In this document: piece by piece, positions 1-5,194 of the stretch
Numbering within the stretch: the stretch's first letter is position 1
How the letters are laid out: each line of letters begins with the position of its first letter
DNA from: Bifidobacteriaceae bacterium
GTDB taxonomy: Bacteria; Actinomycetota; Actinomycetes; Actinomycetales; WQXJ01
Direction: 5' to 3'
Length of the DNA: 8,911 nucleotides
NCBI GenBank assembly: GCA_031278675.1
Contig: JAITJY010000302.1
Location: 1-8,911 of the forward strand
The notes under the pieces: generated by a model
Database searches by the model: none
Seen by the model: only the letters and a program-made list of their open reading frames with translations
What the model was told of the DNA's origin: nothing
Position numbers and translations under genes: made by a program

Positions 1-91
1 TCATCTGTAAGCCGTGTGCGGGAAAACCGCACGCACGGATTGAAAGGGGGATGGGGAAACGGGCTCCACGGAGCACCGCGCCCCTGACTAC
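1..91 (+). mobile_element. 3' end of a group II intron (domains V and VI), partial
   Basis: Positions 9-41 fold like group II intron domain V. The lower stem C12-G16 pairs with C34-G38, a two-base CG bulge lies at 32-33, the upper stem T17-G21 pairs with C27-A31, and a GAAAA loop spans 22-26. An AGC at 10-12 sits where the catalytic triad belongs. The bulge position and the AGC match the classic domain V layout, although G11 faces A39 rather than the usual U. A second hairpin fits domain VI: 53-56/81-84, 60-62/76-78 and 63-66/71-74, followed by TGACTAC (85-91). Group II introns end in A-pyrimidine, so an end near 91 is plausible, and A87 is a candidate branch point though closer to the end than the usual 7-8 nt. 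The intron's body and any reverse transcriptase would lie left of the window. The fold was worked out by eye. Confidence 0.72.
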
Positions 92-93
92 CA

Positions 94-981
94 ATGCAGT
101 TACCGTCGCGGCCGGTCCCGCTGTCTTCCGCTGCGGCCGCCGCTCTTGCCTCGCGCCATGGTCTGCGCAAGCTGGGGGCGCGGCCACGGCTCGGGCCATA
201 CACGGTTTCGCTGTGGCGCCGGCGCGACTTTACTTGGGTGCTTGCTACGTCGGATGCCTACGGCAAGAATCAGGGCTCTTACCTGGGACAACTTTGGGGC
301 GTGCTGAAGCCGCTGTTGCAGGTCGGAGTGTTCTACTTGATCTTCGGGATACTGATCACCGGAACGCGCCAAGGGATCGACGATTTCCTGTCCTACCTGG
401 TGATCGGTACATTCCTGTTCGAGTTCATCGCTTCGGGTCTGAACAACGGCGGCCGGGCCATCGCTTCGAAGATCAAATTGGTGCGTGCCCTGGAGTTCCC
501 GAGGGCAGTGCTGCCGATCTCGGTGACTTTGACCGAGATGATCATGATGTGGCCCGCAATGGTCATCATGATTGTGATTGTGCTGGTCAAAGGGCATACG
601 CCGACGTGGTCCTGGCTGGCCCTGATCCCCGCTCTGTTGCTGATTTATGCGTTTGTGCTGGGCTGCGGGTTCTTCTTGGCGCGCATTGTGAGCGCCACAC
701 CCGACCTTGGGAACCTGGTCCCCATCCTGACCCAGATGGCCCGCTATGTTGCCGGTGTGTTCTTTTCGTTGGAGGTCCTGGCCTCCGGTTTCGGCCTGTT
801 GGGCCAGGTCGCGATCTACGAACCTTTCGCTTTGTATCTCACGCTGGCCCGCTCCGCCATCCTGCCTGAAATCCAGGCCGGGTGGGGTGCTTGGGGCCTG
901 GGTCTGGCCTATTCAATGGTGACGTTGGTCAGCGGCTACATCTTCTTCTGGTTGGCGGAGGCACGTTATGGCCGGGATTGA
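94..981 (+). CDS. wzm: ABC-2 type polysaccharide export permease (Wzm-like)
   Basis: This is the membrane subunit of an ABC exporter that moves lipid-linked polysaccharide from the cytoplasm across the membrane. The 295-residue protein has an amphipathic N-terminal part ending in WRRRDF (41-46), then about six hydrophobic segments near residues 73-90, 98-118, 141-166, 173-195, 212-230 and 268-288, and ends in EARYGRD. Motifs such as LGQLWGVLKPLL and the RYGR tail recall actinobacterial galactan/teichoic-acid exporter permeases. The Wzt-like ATPase overlaps its last 14 bases, and glf follows. An in-frame TGA at 85-87 puts the earliest start at ATG 94, but no ribosome binding site precedes it. 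The group II intron end lies immediately upstream, so ATG 94 may be only the first Met of a 3' exon, with the true N-terminus encoded beyond the intron. Family assignment is firm; the start and exact substrate are not. Confidence 0.88.
   Translation: MQLPSRPVPLSSAAAAALASRHGLRKLGARPRLGPYTVSLWRRRDFTWVLATSDAYGKNQGSYLGQLWGVLKPLLQVGVFYLIFGILITGTRQGIDDFLSYLVIGTFLFEFIASGLNNGGRAIASKIKLVRALEFPRAVLPISVTLTEMIMMWPAMVIMIVIVLVKGHTPTWSWLALIPALLLIYAFVLGCGFFLARIVSATPDLGNLVPILTQMARYVAGVFFSLEVLASGFGLLGQVAIYEPFALYLTLARSAILPEIQAGWGAWGLGLAYSMVTLVSGYIFFWLAEARYGRD
957..961 (+). promoter_or_regulatory. Ribosome binding site GGAGG of the Wzt-like gene
   Basis: GGAGG lies six bases before ATG 968, inside the end of the permease gene. 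It supports the upstream start at 968 over the internal ATG 1187, and so supports translation of the Gly/Ala repeat. ATG 1187 also has a purine stretch (GGGGGA, about 1173-1178) at workable spacing, so an internal start cannot be excluded. Confidence 0.6.
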
Positions 982-1960
982 CGATGTCGACTTCTCCGTC
1001 GACGAGGCCGTCTTCGCCGAGGTGGCGGGCCGGGCGGCGGGCGCGGCGCGGGGAGGCCCGGGGGTTGGTGAGGCCGGGGCTGACGGGGCTGGCGGGGCTG
1101 GTGGGGCTGGTGGGGCTGGTGGGGCTGGCGGGGCTGGCGGGGCCGGCGGGGCGCCGGTCGCCAAGCGCGCGCTGGGGGATCCCACCATGGTTGTCGATCA
1201 CGTTCACGTGAGCTACCGCGTGTTCGGCGGCAAGCGCCTGGGCGCCTCGACCGGGTACAAGCCGTCGCTCTACCGGCGGATCTTCGAGAGGGCCACCGCG
1301 TCGGTGGGCGCAGTCAGCGAGATCCATGCGGTGCGAGGCGTTTCGTTCGTGGTCTACGAAGGCGAATCGATCGGCATCGTCGGCAGGAACGGGGCGGGCA
1401 AATCGACGCTGCTGCGCGCTATCGCCGGTCTGATGCCGTATTCGGATGGGGCGGTCTACGCGCGCGGGCAATGCGCGCTGCTGGGGGTCAATGCGGCGCT
1501 GCTGACGGCGCTGACGGGGGACCGGAACATCATGCTGGGCGGGTTGGCGCTGGGGCTGACCAAGGGCGAGGTGCGCGAGAAGTTCGATTCGATTGTTGAG
1601 TTCTCCGGGATTGGCGATTTTGTGCGGTTGCCGATGAATGCCTATTCTTCGGGGATGGCTTCGCGCTTGCGGTTTGCTATATCGACCGCGAAAGTTCCCG
1701 ATATTTTGATGATTGATGAGGCGCTGTCGACCGGCGATGTCGAATTTCAGCGCCGCTCGCGCGATAAGATTATGGAGGTCCAGGAACAGGCTGGTACGGT
1801 GTTCTTGGTATCGCATTCTGCCAGGGCAATCCAGACCATGTGCGAAAGGGCTTTGTGGCTGGAGAAAGGTGAATTGGTGATGGACGGACCGGTTGAAGAA
1901 GTGCTGGAGGCTTATCGGATCGGCGAGGTCCCGCTGCCGTTGGAGGTGGCCGGTGACTGA
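968..1960 (+). CDS. wzt: ABC polysaccharide exporter ATP-binding protein (Wzt-like)
   Basis: This is the nucleotide-binding subunit that powers export through the adjacent permease at the inner face of the membrane. The 330-residue protein has a Walker A GRNGAGKST at 139-147, an ABC signature region YSSGM at 226-230, Walker B ILMIDE at 246-251, a D-loop STGD at 254-257 and the switch histidine H283. The stretch LLGVNAALL (171-179) is typical of this exporter branch. It ends soon after the ATPase core, so it lacks the C-terminal glycan-binding domain of E. coli O9a-type Wzt and resembles the short Galf-exporter type. Unusual is the ~73-residue N-terminal extension with a Gly-Gly-Ala run (about 38-62) before the conserved core at MVVDHVHVSYRVF (from residue 74). 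It overlaps the permease gene by 14 bases and glf by 8. Confidence 0.92.
   Translation: MAGIDDVDFSVDEAVFAEVAGRAAGAARGGPGVGEAGADGAGGAGGAGGAGGAGGAGGAGGAPVAKRALGDPTMVVDHVHVSYRVFGGKRLGASTGYKPSLYRRIFERATASVGAVSEIHAVRGVSFVVYEGESIGIVGRNGAGKSTLLRAIAGLMPYSDGAVYARGQCALLGVNAALLTALTGDRNIMLGGLALGLTKGEVREKFDSIVEFSGIGDFVRLPMNAYSSGMASRLRFAISTAKVPDILMIDEALSTGDVEFQRRSRDKIMEVQEQAGTVFLVSHSARAIQTMCERALWLEKGELVMDGPVEEVLEAYRIGEVPLPLEVAGD
1076..1154 (+). repeat. In-frame 9-bp tandem repeat (GGGGCTGGY), Gly/Ala run in Wzt
   Basis: Seven contiguous 9-bp units GGGGCTGGY run from 1085 to 1147, with a degenerate unit before (1076-1084) and a partial unit after. Each encodes Gly-Ala-Gly, giving a (GGA)n tract. The last full unit has GCC instead of GCT. 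Because the period is a multiple of three, changes in copy number would keep the reading frame. Confidence 0.95.
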
Positions 1961-3383
1961 CCTGGTTGTGGTGGGAGCCGGGCCCTTCGGGTTGACGGTG
2001 GCCCGCGTGATGGCCGAGCAGGGCCGGCGCGTCGCCCTGGTGGAGCGGCGTGCGCACGTCGGTGGGAATGCGTTCAGCGAGCCCGACGAAACTACCGGTA
2101 TCGAGGTCCACCGGTATGGTGCACATATTTTTCACACCTCTAACCAGCGGGTATGGGGGTTCCTTGGGCGCTTTACCGGGTGGACGCCATACCTCCACAG
2201 GGTGTTTACTGTCCACTCGGGTGAAGTATTTCCACTGCCCGTAAACTTAGGGACCATCAACCAGTTCTTCCGGACGGCGCTTAGCCCCGACGAGGCCCGC
2301 GCTTTGATCCGCAGCCAAGCTTCCTCCCCCGCGCCCGATGCCGTCCCTCTCAGCCCCAGCCCCGCCGCCGATGCCGTTCCTCCCGGCCCCGGGCCCGCGT
2401 CCGATGTCGTTCCTCCTGACCCCGGGCCCGCGTCCGATGTCGTTTCTCCTGGCCCCGGGCCCGCGTCCGATGTCGTTCCTCCTGGCCCCAGCCCCGCGTC
2501 CCCAGCGAACTCCGGCCAGGAATCGCTCTCTCCCTCCTCCTCCGCTCCGGCGACGCCCGCCAGCCCGGGTCCTGCCCCGCCCTCTAGCGCCGGCGCCGCA
2601 TCTGACTCCAGCCCCGCCGCCGCGTTGGCGGACGGGGGCGAGTCGCTGGACGTCAAGGCTGTCGGGATGATTGGCCGGCCTTTGTATGAGGCGTTCATCA
2701 GGGAATACACCGCGAAGCAGTGGCAGGTTGCCCCGGAACTGTTGCCGGGCGCGGTGATCAGTCGGCTCCCGGTGCGTTACAACTATGACGCGCGGTACTT
2801 TTCTGATCCATATCAGGGGTTGCCGGTCGACGGCTATGCGGCCCTGTGGGAGAAGTTGGCGGATCACCCGCAGATTGAGGTCCGCCTGGGGGAGGACTTC
2901 TTGGCTGATACCCCTGACGGCGGTCTTTACACCAAGGCTAATTGTGTTGGGCAGGTGCCGGTGGTGTTCACTGGCCCGATCGACCGCTATTTTGACTATG
3001 TTTGCGGGGAACTGGGTTGGCGGACTTTGGACTTTGTTTGGGATCATCCGGCAACGGGTGATTTTCAGGGCTGTCCGGTAATGAACTACGCCGATCTGGC
3101 ACAACCCTGGACCAGGATTATCGAATTCAAGCACTTCCATCCGGAACGTGACTATCCTGCGGATCGTACTGTAATAGCGCGGGAATTCTCGCGTCTGGCA
3201 GCTATGGGCGACGAGCCCTATTATCCGGTCGCCACCCCGCAAGACCGCGCCCGTTTGGAACGCTATCGCGAGGCCGCCAAGGCCGAGCCCAATGTGGTGT
3301 TCGGCGGCCGGCTCGGCCGCTACCAATACCTCGACATGGACATGGCAATAGCGGCAGGCCTGACCACGGCTGCGGGCCTGTAA
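1953..3383 (+). CDS. glf: UDP-galactopyranose mutase with Pro/Ala-rich insertion
   Basis: This FAD-dependent cytoplasmic enzyme converts UDP-galactopyranose to UDP-galactofuranose, the donor for galactofuranose polymers. From GTG 1953 it has 476 residues; the GTG lies 6 bases after GGAGG (1942-1946) and overlaps the Wzt stop in GTGACTGA. Seen are the FAD-binding GAGPFG (8-13), the acidic ribose-binding end VER (30-32), GGNAFS (37-42), HRYGAHIFHT (53-62), LIGRPLYEAF-like MIGRPLYEAF (239-248), YTAKQW (252-257), the mobile-loop region RLPVRYNYD (271-279), TGPIDRYFDY (340-349), EFKHFHPERDYP (391-402) and FGGRLGRYQYLDM (450-462). Family members are usually about 370-400 residues. The excess is an insertion at about 124-229, rich in Pro, Ala, Ser and Gly, between DEARALIRSQ and DVKAVG. 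All flanking conserved motifs are intact, so the enzyme is probably active. Confidence 0.95.
   Translation: MTDLVVVGAGPFGLTVARVMAEQGRRVALVERRAHVGGNAFSEPDETTGIEVHRYGAHIFHTSNQRVWGFLGRFTGWTPYLHRVFTVHSGEVFPLPVNLGTINQFFRTALSPDEARALIRSQASSPAPDAVPLSPSPAADAVPPGPGPASDVVPPDPGPASDVVSPGPGPASDVVPPGPSPASPANSGQESLSPSSSAPATPASPGPAPPSSAGAASDSSPAAALADGGESLDVKAVGMIGRPLYEAFIREYTAKQWQVAPELLPGAVISRLPVRYNYDARYFSDPYQGLPVDGYAALWEKLADHPQIEVRLGEDFLADTPDGGLYTKANCVGQVPVVFTGPIDRYFDYVCGELGWRTLDFVWDHPATGDFQGCPVMNYADLAQPWTRIIEFKHFHPERDYPADRTVIAREFSRLAAMGDEPYYPVATPQDRARLERYREAAKAEPNVVFGGRLGRYQYLDMDMAIAAGLTTAAGL
2337..2501 (+). repeat. 33-bp tandem repeat inside glf
   Basis: Five exact-length 33-bp units encode 11-residue repeats close to DVVPPGPGPAS (residues 129-183 of Glf). 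The units read DAVPLSPSPAA, DAVPPGPGPAS, DVVPPDPGPAS, DVVSPGPGPAS and DVVPPGPSPAS. The central units are nearly identical in DNA, which suggests recent duplication. A non-periodic Pro/Ser/Ala-rich stretch follows to about 2639. Confidence 0.95.
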
Positions 3384-3394
3384 ACCCGCGCAGC
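3369..3394 (+). terminator. Hairpin over the glf stop codon, possible operon terminator
   Basis: GCTGC (3369-3373) plus GGG (3374-3376) pairs with CCC (3385-3387) plus GCAGC (3390-3394), with a two-base bulge and an eight-base loop that contains the TAA stop. No T-tract follows, so it would be a non-canonical actinobacterial-type terminator or an mRNA-end stabiliser. Confidence 0.45.
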
Positions 3395-3611
3395 ACTCGC
3401 CTTGAAGCTGCCTGGTTAGCCCGGCGCGCTACGCGATGCGGTGTCGAGTGCAACTTCACCGGCTTGGCGGTGGCTGCGACCAGCGTCGACACGCTAGGGT
3501 GGGCGGGTAAGAGGTCTCGCGGATGGGGGTTCGAGGCGTGCGGCATGGCGCCGCGCGCCATGCGATGCGCCCAGATGAGAGCCTTGGCGGCGCCAATGGA
3601 AAGGAATAGGC
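3384..3611. other. Intergenic region between glf and the small ORF
   Basis: I see no gene in these 228 bases. They hold a 7-bp inverted repeat GCACTCG/CGAGTGC (3393-3399 and 3445-3451), a small dyad AGCGT-cgac-ACGCT (3482-3495), and the larger hairpin annotated at 3535-3571. TAGGGT at 3495-3500 fits a TANNNT -10 box, but no convincing -35 is spaced before it, so a promoter for the small gene is only a guess. Confidence 0.5.
3535..3571. other. Perfect 7-bp stem hairpin upstream of the small ORF
   Basis: CATGGCG (3544-3550) and CGCCATG (3556-3562) form a perfect stem around the loop CCGCG. An outer GGCG/CGCC pair (3535-3538/3568-3571) with two wobble pairs extends it across mismatches. It lies 40 bases before the 79-codon gene and has no T-tract. 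It could be a terminator, a leader hairpin or a dyad binding site. Confidence 0.5.
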
Positions 3612-3851
3612 ATGATTCGGTTGACCGTCAACGTCCCTGGACGCCCCGAGGTTTATGAAGGGGCTGACGCGCAACGGGTCGGCGAGCAGATCATCCAATA
3701 TCACGGCCCGACCCCCGGCCCAGTCCCCTGGGAAGACCAAATGGACGACGGCTGGACCTTCCCCCGGTTCGTTATCACGGAAGAACTTCAGGAATGGGCG
3801 GCCCACGCGGCCGGTGTCCGGCTCGACCAGATCAGCATCGAAGACATCTAA
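3612..3851 (+). CDS. Small hypothetical protein, 79 aa
   Basis: I do not recognise this protein. ATG 3612 follows AAGGA (3601-3605) by six bases, and third codon positions are strongly G/C, both of which favour a real gene. The product is acidic and soluble, with no signal peptide or membrane segment. It starts with a short beta-like stretch (IRLTVNVPG), has a middle with several prolines and tryptophans (PVPWEDQMDDGWTFPRF), and ends in a likely helix followed by VRLDQISIEDI. Its stop codon lies inside the first unit of a 9-bp tandem array. It stands alone between the polysaccharide operon and the sigma-factor pair, so context gives no function. Confidence 0.65.
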   Translation: MIRLTVNVPGRPEVYEGADAQRVGEQIIQYHGPTPGPVPWEDQMDDGWTFPRFVITEELQEWAAHAAGVRLDQISIEDI

Positions 3852-3921
3852 GACTTCCAAGATCCCCAAGATCCCCAAGACGTCTAAGACCGCGAAGGCA
3901 TCTAAGGCGCCTAAGACACCC
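3841..3921 (+). repeat. Nine-unit 9-bp tandem array across the small gene's stop
   Basis: Nine consecutive 9-bp units begin AAGA or AAGG: AAGACATCT, AAGACTTCC, AAGATCCCC (twice), AAGACGTCT, AAGACCGCG, AAGGCATCT, AAGGCGCCT and AAGACACCC. The first unit carries the last codons and TAA of the 79-codon gene. In the +1 frame the array would read Lys-Thr-Ser/Lys-Ile-Pro, but no start or initiation signal supports translation there. Confidence 0.9.
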
Positions 3922-4060
3922 CACAAGAGCTGGTTCGCTGCGGTCCGGGATTTCCCTAAGCGCCCGCGAGGCCGGGAATCCGGTCCCTTGGCCAGGCCCG
4001 ACCCCCACCTCACTAATCCGAAAGTGAACCGTTTGCGCCGGCCAGAGGGTCGGCCTCAGC

Positions 4061-4223
4061 GTTATGTCCGATCCCACTTTCTGCCATCGCGGCGTCCGGG
4101 CACCGGGCTGGGAGGCTAACGCGAAAGCGACGCGTCTGCGCAGGTCAGGGCGTTGCGCTGGGCGTCATGTCCGGTCCTACTTTCCCCCCTCACGGCGACG
4201 GCACAGGCGGGTGGGTAGCTAAT
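4061..4223 (+). repeat. ~60-bp imperfect direct repeat, two copies
   Basis: Copy 1 (4061-4120) and copy 2 (4164-4223) align without gaps at roughly 70 percent identity by eye. The best-kept blocks are GTYATGTCCGRTCCYACTTT at the left end and GGG-N3-GCTAAY at the right end. The spacing from start to start is 103 bases. They are not coding. They could be duplicated regulatory elements or degenerate small repeats. Confidence 0.7.
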
Positions 4224-4336
4224 CCCGTCCCGGACTCCTCAAGCCGGACGCATCAATCGGGGACTAAACGTCACAATAGGTAGTTGCCGTGGGTGAGCCA
4301 TTGCCCGCAGCGGCGCCCCGGGGGTAGCCTGTCTAA

Positions 4337-4466
4337 GCGGGCCTTTCAGCGCCCGCCAATGGCCAGCGCGGATAGGGGTATTCCCCGCTGGCAAGGCCGG
4401 TCGCGTCCGGGGCGGCCGCGACCGGCCGCTCAACACATTCCGCTGCGCCCGCCCCAACCCCTATCC
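4337..4466. other. Cluster of nested inverted repeats, possible structured RNA
   Basis: Four dyads occur here. GCGGGC/GCCCGC pairs at 4337-4342/4351-4356. GGCCGGTCGCG/CGCGACCGGCC is perfect over 11 bp at 4395-4405/4417-4427. GGATAGGGGT/ACCCCTATCC is perfect over 10 bp at 4370-4379/4457-4466 and encloses the 11-bp stem. A local hairpin pairs CCAGC+GGGG (4363-4367, 4375-4378) with CCCC+GCTGG (4383-4386, 4387-4391). The last two use the same GGGG and exclude each other. I match it to no known riboswitch or RNA family. Confidence 0.55.
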
Positions 4467-4522
4467 AGCCCACAGCCCAGCCCGCGCCCCGCCCCAATCC
4501 CCAAGACCATCCGATTCGGGTC

Positions 4523-4547
4523 GGATCGGTGTTACTTTGGGCCAGTC
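4523..4547 (+). promoter_or_regulatory. Candidate promoter of the sigma/beta-propeller operon
   Basis: GGATC (4523-4527) and GTC (4545-4547), 17 bases apart, loosely match the GGAAC/GTC pattern of ECF-sigma promoters and would fit autoregulation. TACTTT at 4533-4538 could instead be a housekeeping -10 (TANNNT), but no good -35 is seen. Both readings are weak. Confidence 0.2.
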
Positions 4548-4621
4548 AAAACGGAGTTAACGGTAGGCGGAGCCCAAAAGGGGCACCGCTCACCGCATCA
4601 CCTTTGGGACAGGAGACGTCG

Positions 4622-5194
4622 ATGACCGCCAACGTTCCGGAAGCGACCGTGGTACCCAGCGGGTTAGAGGAAACCGGGGAGGGGCCGCCACTACCGGGCC
4701 CCGATCTGGAGACCGCCGCAGTGCTCAGCCGCTACGAGGGCCTGGTCTACCGGATAGCGCTGACGCACACGGCGTGCCGCAGCGACGCCGATGACGTCTA
4801 TCAAAACGTTTTCCTGACCTATCACCGCAAGCGTCCGGCCTGCGCCGATGAGGAACACCTTAAAGCTTGGCTCATCACCACAGCGTTGAACTGTGCGCGC
4901 CAAGTGGCTGGGTCTTCCTGGCGGACCCGGGTTGTGCCGTTGGCGCCGGAGCACGCTGGCGCACTCCCGGCGCGTTTCCAGTTCCGCACGGAACTGCAAC
5001 AAGCGGTGTTTTGGGCACTCAGTCAACTGCCTGAGTCCTACCGGACGGTTCTGTTCTTGTTCTATTTCGAGGATTGGCCGGCCGCCCGAATTGGGCGCGT
5101 CCTGGGACTCGAGGTCGGAGCGGTCAAGATGCGGTTATCACGGGGGCGCACCATGATGCGCGAACAACTCCAAGGAGATGTCTTCGATGAGTAA
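4622..5194 (+). CDS. ECF-type (sigma-70 family, group 4) sigma factor
   Basis: This is a cytoplasmic alternative sigma factor that would direct RNA polymerase to a small regulon. The 190-residue protein has region 2 at about 36-95, with the core-binding helix DADDVYQNVFLTY (56-68), and region 4 at about 127-183, with LPESYRTVLFLFYFEDW (136-152) leading into a helix-turn-helix, IGRVLGLEVGAVKMRLSRGR (157-176). Regions 1 and 3 are absent, as in ECF sigmas. A ~35-residue acidic, Pro-rich tail precedes region 2. ATG 4622 is chosen because AGGAGA (4611-4616) lies five bases upstream; the frame is open further left but those residues are not family-like. The next gene overlaps its stop by 8 bases, so the two are probably translationally coupled as sigma factor and regulator. 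The signal and regulon cannot be read from the sequence. Confidence 0.92.
   Translation: MTANVPEATVVPSGLEETGEGPPLPGPDLETAAVLSRYEGLVYRIALTHTACRSDADDVYQNVFLTYHRKRPACADEEHLKAWLITTALNCARQVAGSSWRTRVVPLAPEHAGALPARFQFRTELQQAVFWALSQLPESYRTVLFLFYFEDWPAARIGRVLGLEVGAVKMRLSRGRTMMREQLQGDVFDE
5172..5177 (+). promoter_or_regulatory. Ribosome binding site AAGGAG deciding the start at 5187
   Basis: AAGGAG directly abuts ATG 5178, leaving no spacer, but lies nine bases before ATG 5187. Spacing therefore favours 5187, which gives the overlap ATGAGTAA with the sigma-factor stop. Confidence 0.7.

Larger units (their letters stand above)
3852..4621. other. Long non-coding region upstream of the sigma-factor gene
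   Basis: This ~770-base stretch has no open reading frame that looks coding. The frames open here give Arg/Pro-rich products with no recognisable motif and no credible ribosome binding site. It holds the remainder of the 9-bp array, a ~60-bp imperfect direct repeat, a cluster of strong inverted repeats, and a possible promoter just before the sigma gene. I see no tRNA or rRNA. Confidence 0.6.

Noticed and set aside
51..869. A 272-codon + strand frame with a strong purine-rich Shine-Dalgarno-like stretch before ATG 51.
   Set aside because: The purine stretch is explained as group II intron domain VI. The product is Arg/Gly/Pro-rich without motifs, while the overlapping frame from 94 encodes a clear ABC-2 permease.
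929..1816. A long - strand frame opposite the Wzt gene.
   Set aside because: It is an antisense shadow of the GC-rich Wzt gene; the + strand frame has complete Walker A, Walker B and signature motifs.
1893..1952. An upstream ATG extending Glf by 20 residues.
   Set aside because: Those residues lie within the Wzt gene and are not family-like. GTG 1953 has GGAGG at six bases and begins directly at the FAD-binding strand.
2337..2501. A CRISPR array, because of the regular 33-bp spacing.
   Set aside because: The units are directly adjacent without spacers and lie in frame within glf, so this is a coding tandem repeat.
2247..3326. A 359-codon - strand frame opposite glf.
   Set aside because: It mirrors the conserved glf frame and gives only Arg/Gly-rich sequence with no recognisable motif.
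3832..4077. A - strand frame with a Leu-rich repetitive end, resembling leucine-rich repeats.
   Set aside because: The periodicity is the reverse reading of the 9-bp DNA array, with no start signal or conserved motif.
3655..4119. A 154-codon frame including a Lys-rich repeat that looks like a nucleic-acid-binding tail.
   Set aside because: It overlaps the better supported 79-codon gene, has no ribosome binding site, and its Lys periodicity comes from the 9-bp array. It is kept only as a frameshift possibility in the findings.
4284..4625. A 113-codon + frame before the sigma-factor gene.
   Set aside because: It is Arg/Pro-rich with no ribosome binding site and runs through the strong inverted repeats, so it does not look coding.
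5178..5186. ATG 5178 as the start of the beta-propeller protein.
   Set aside because: AAGGAG abuts it with no spacer, while ATG 5187 has a nine-base spacer.
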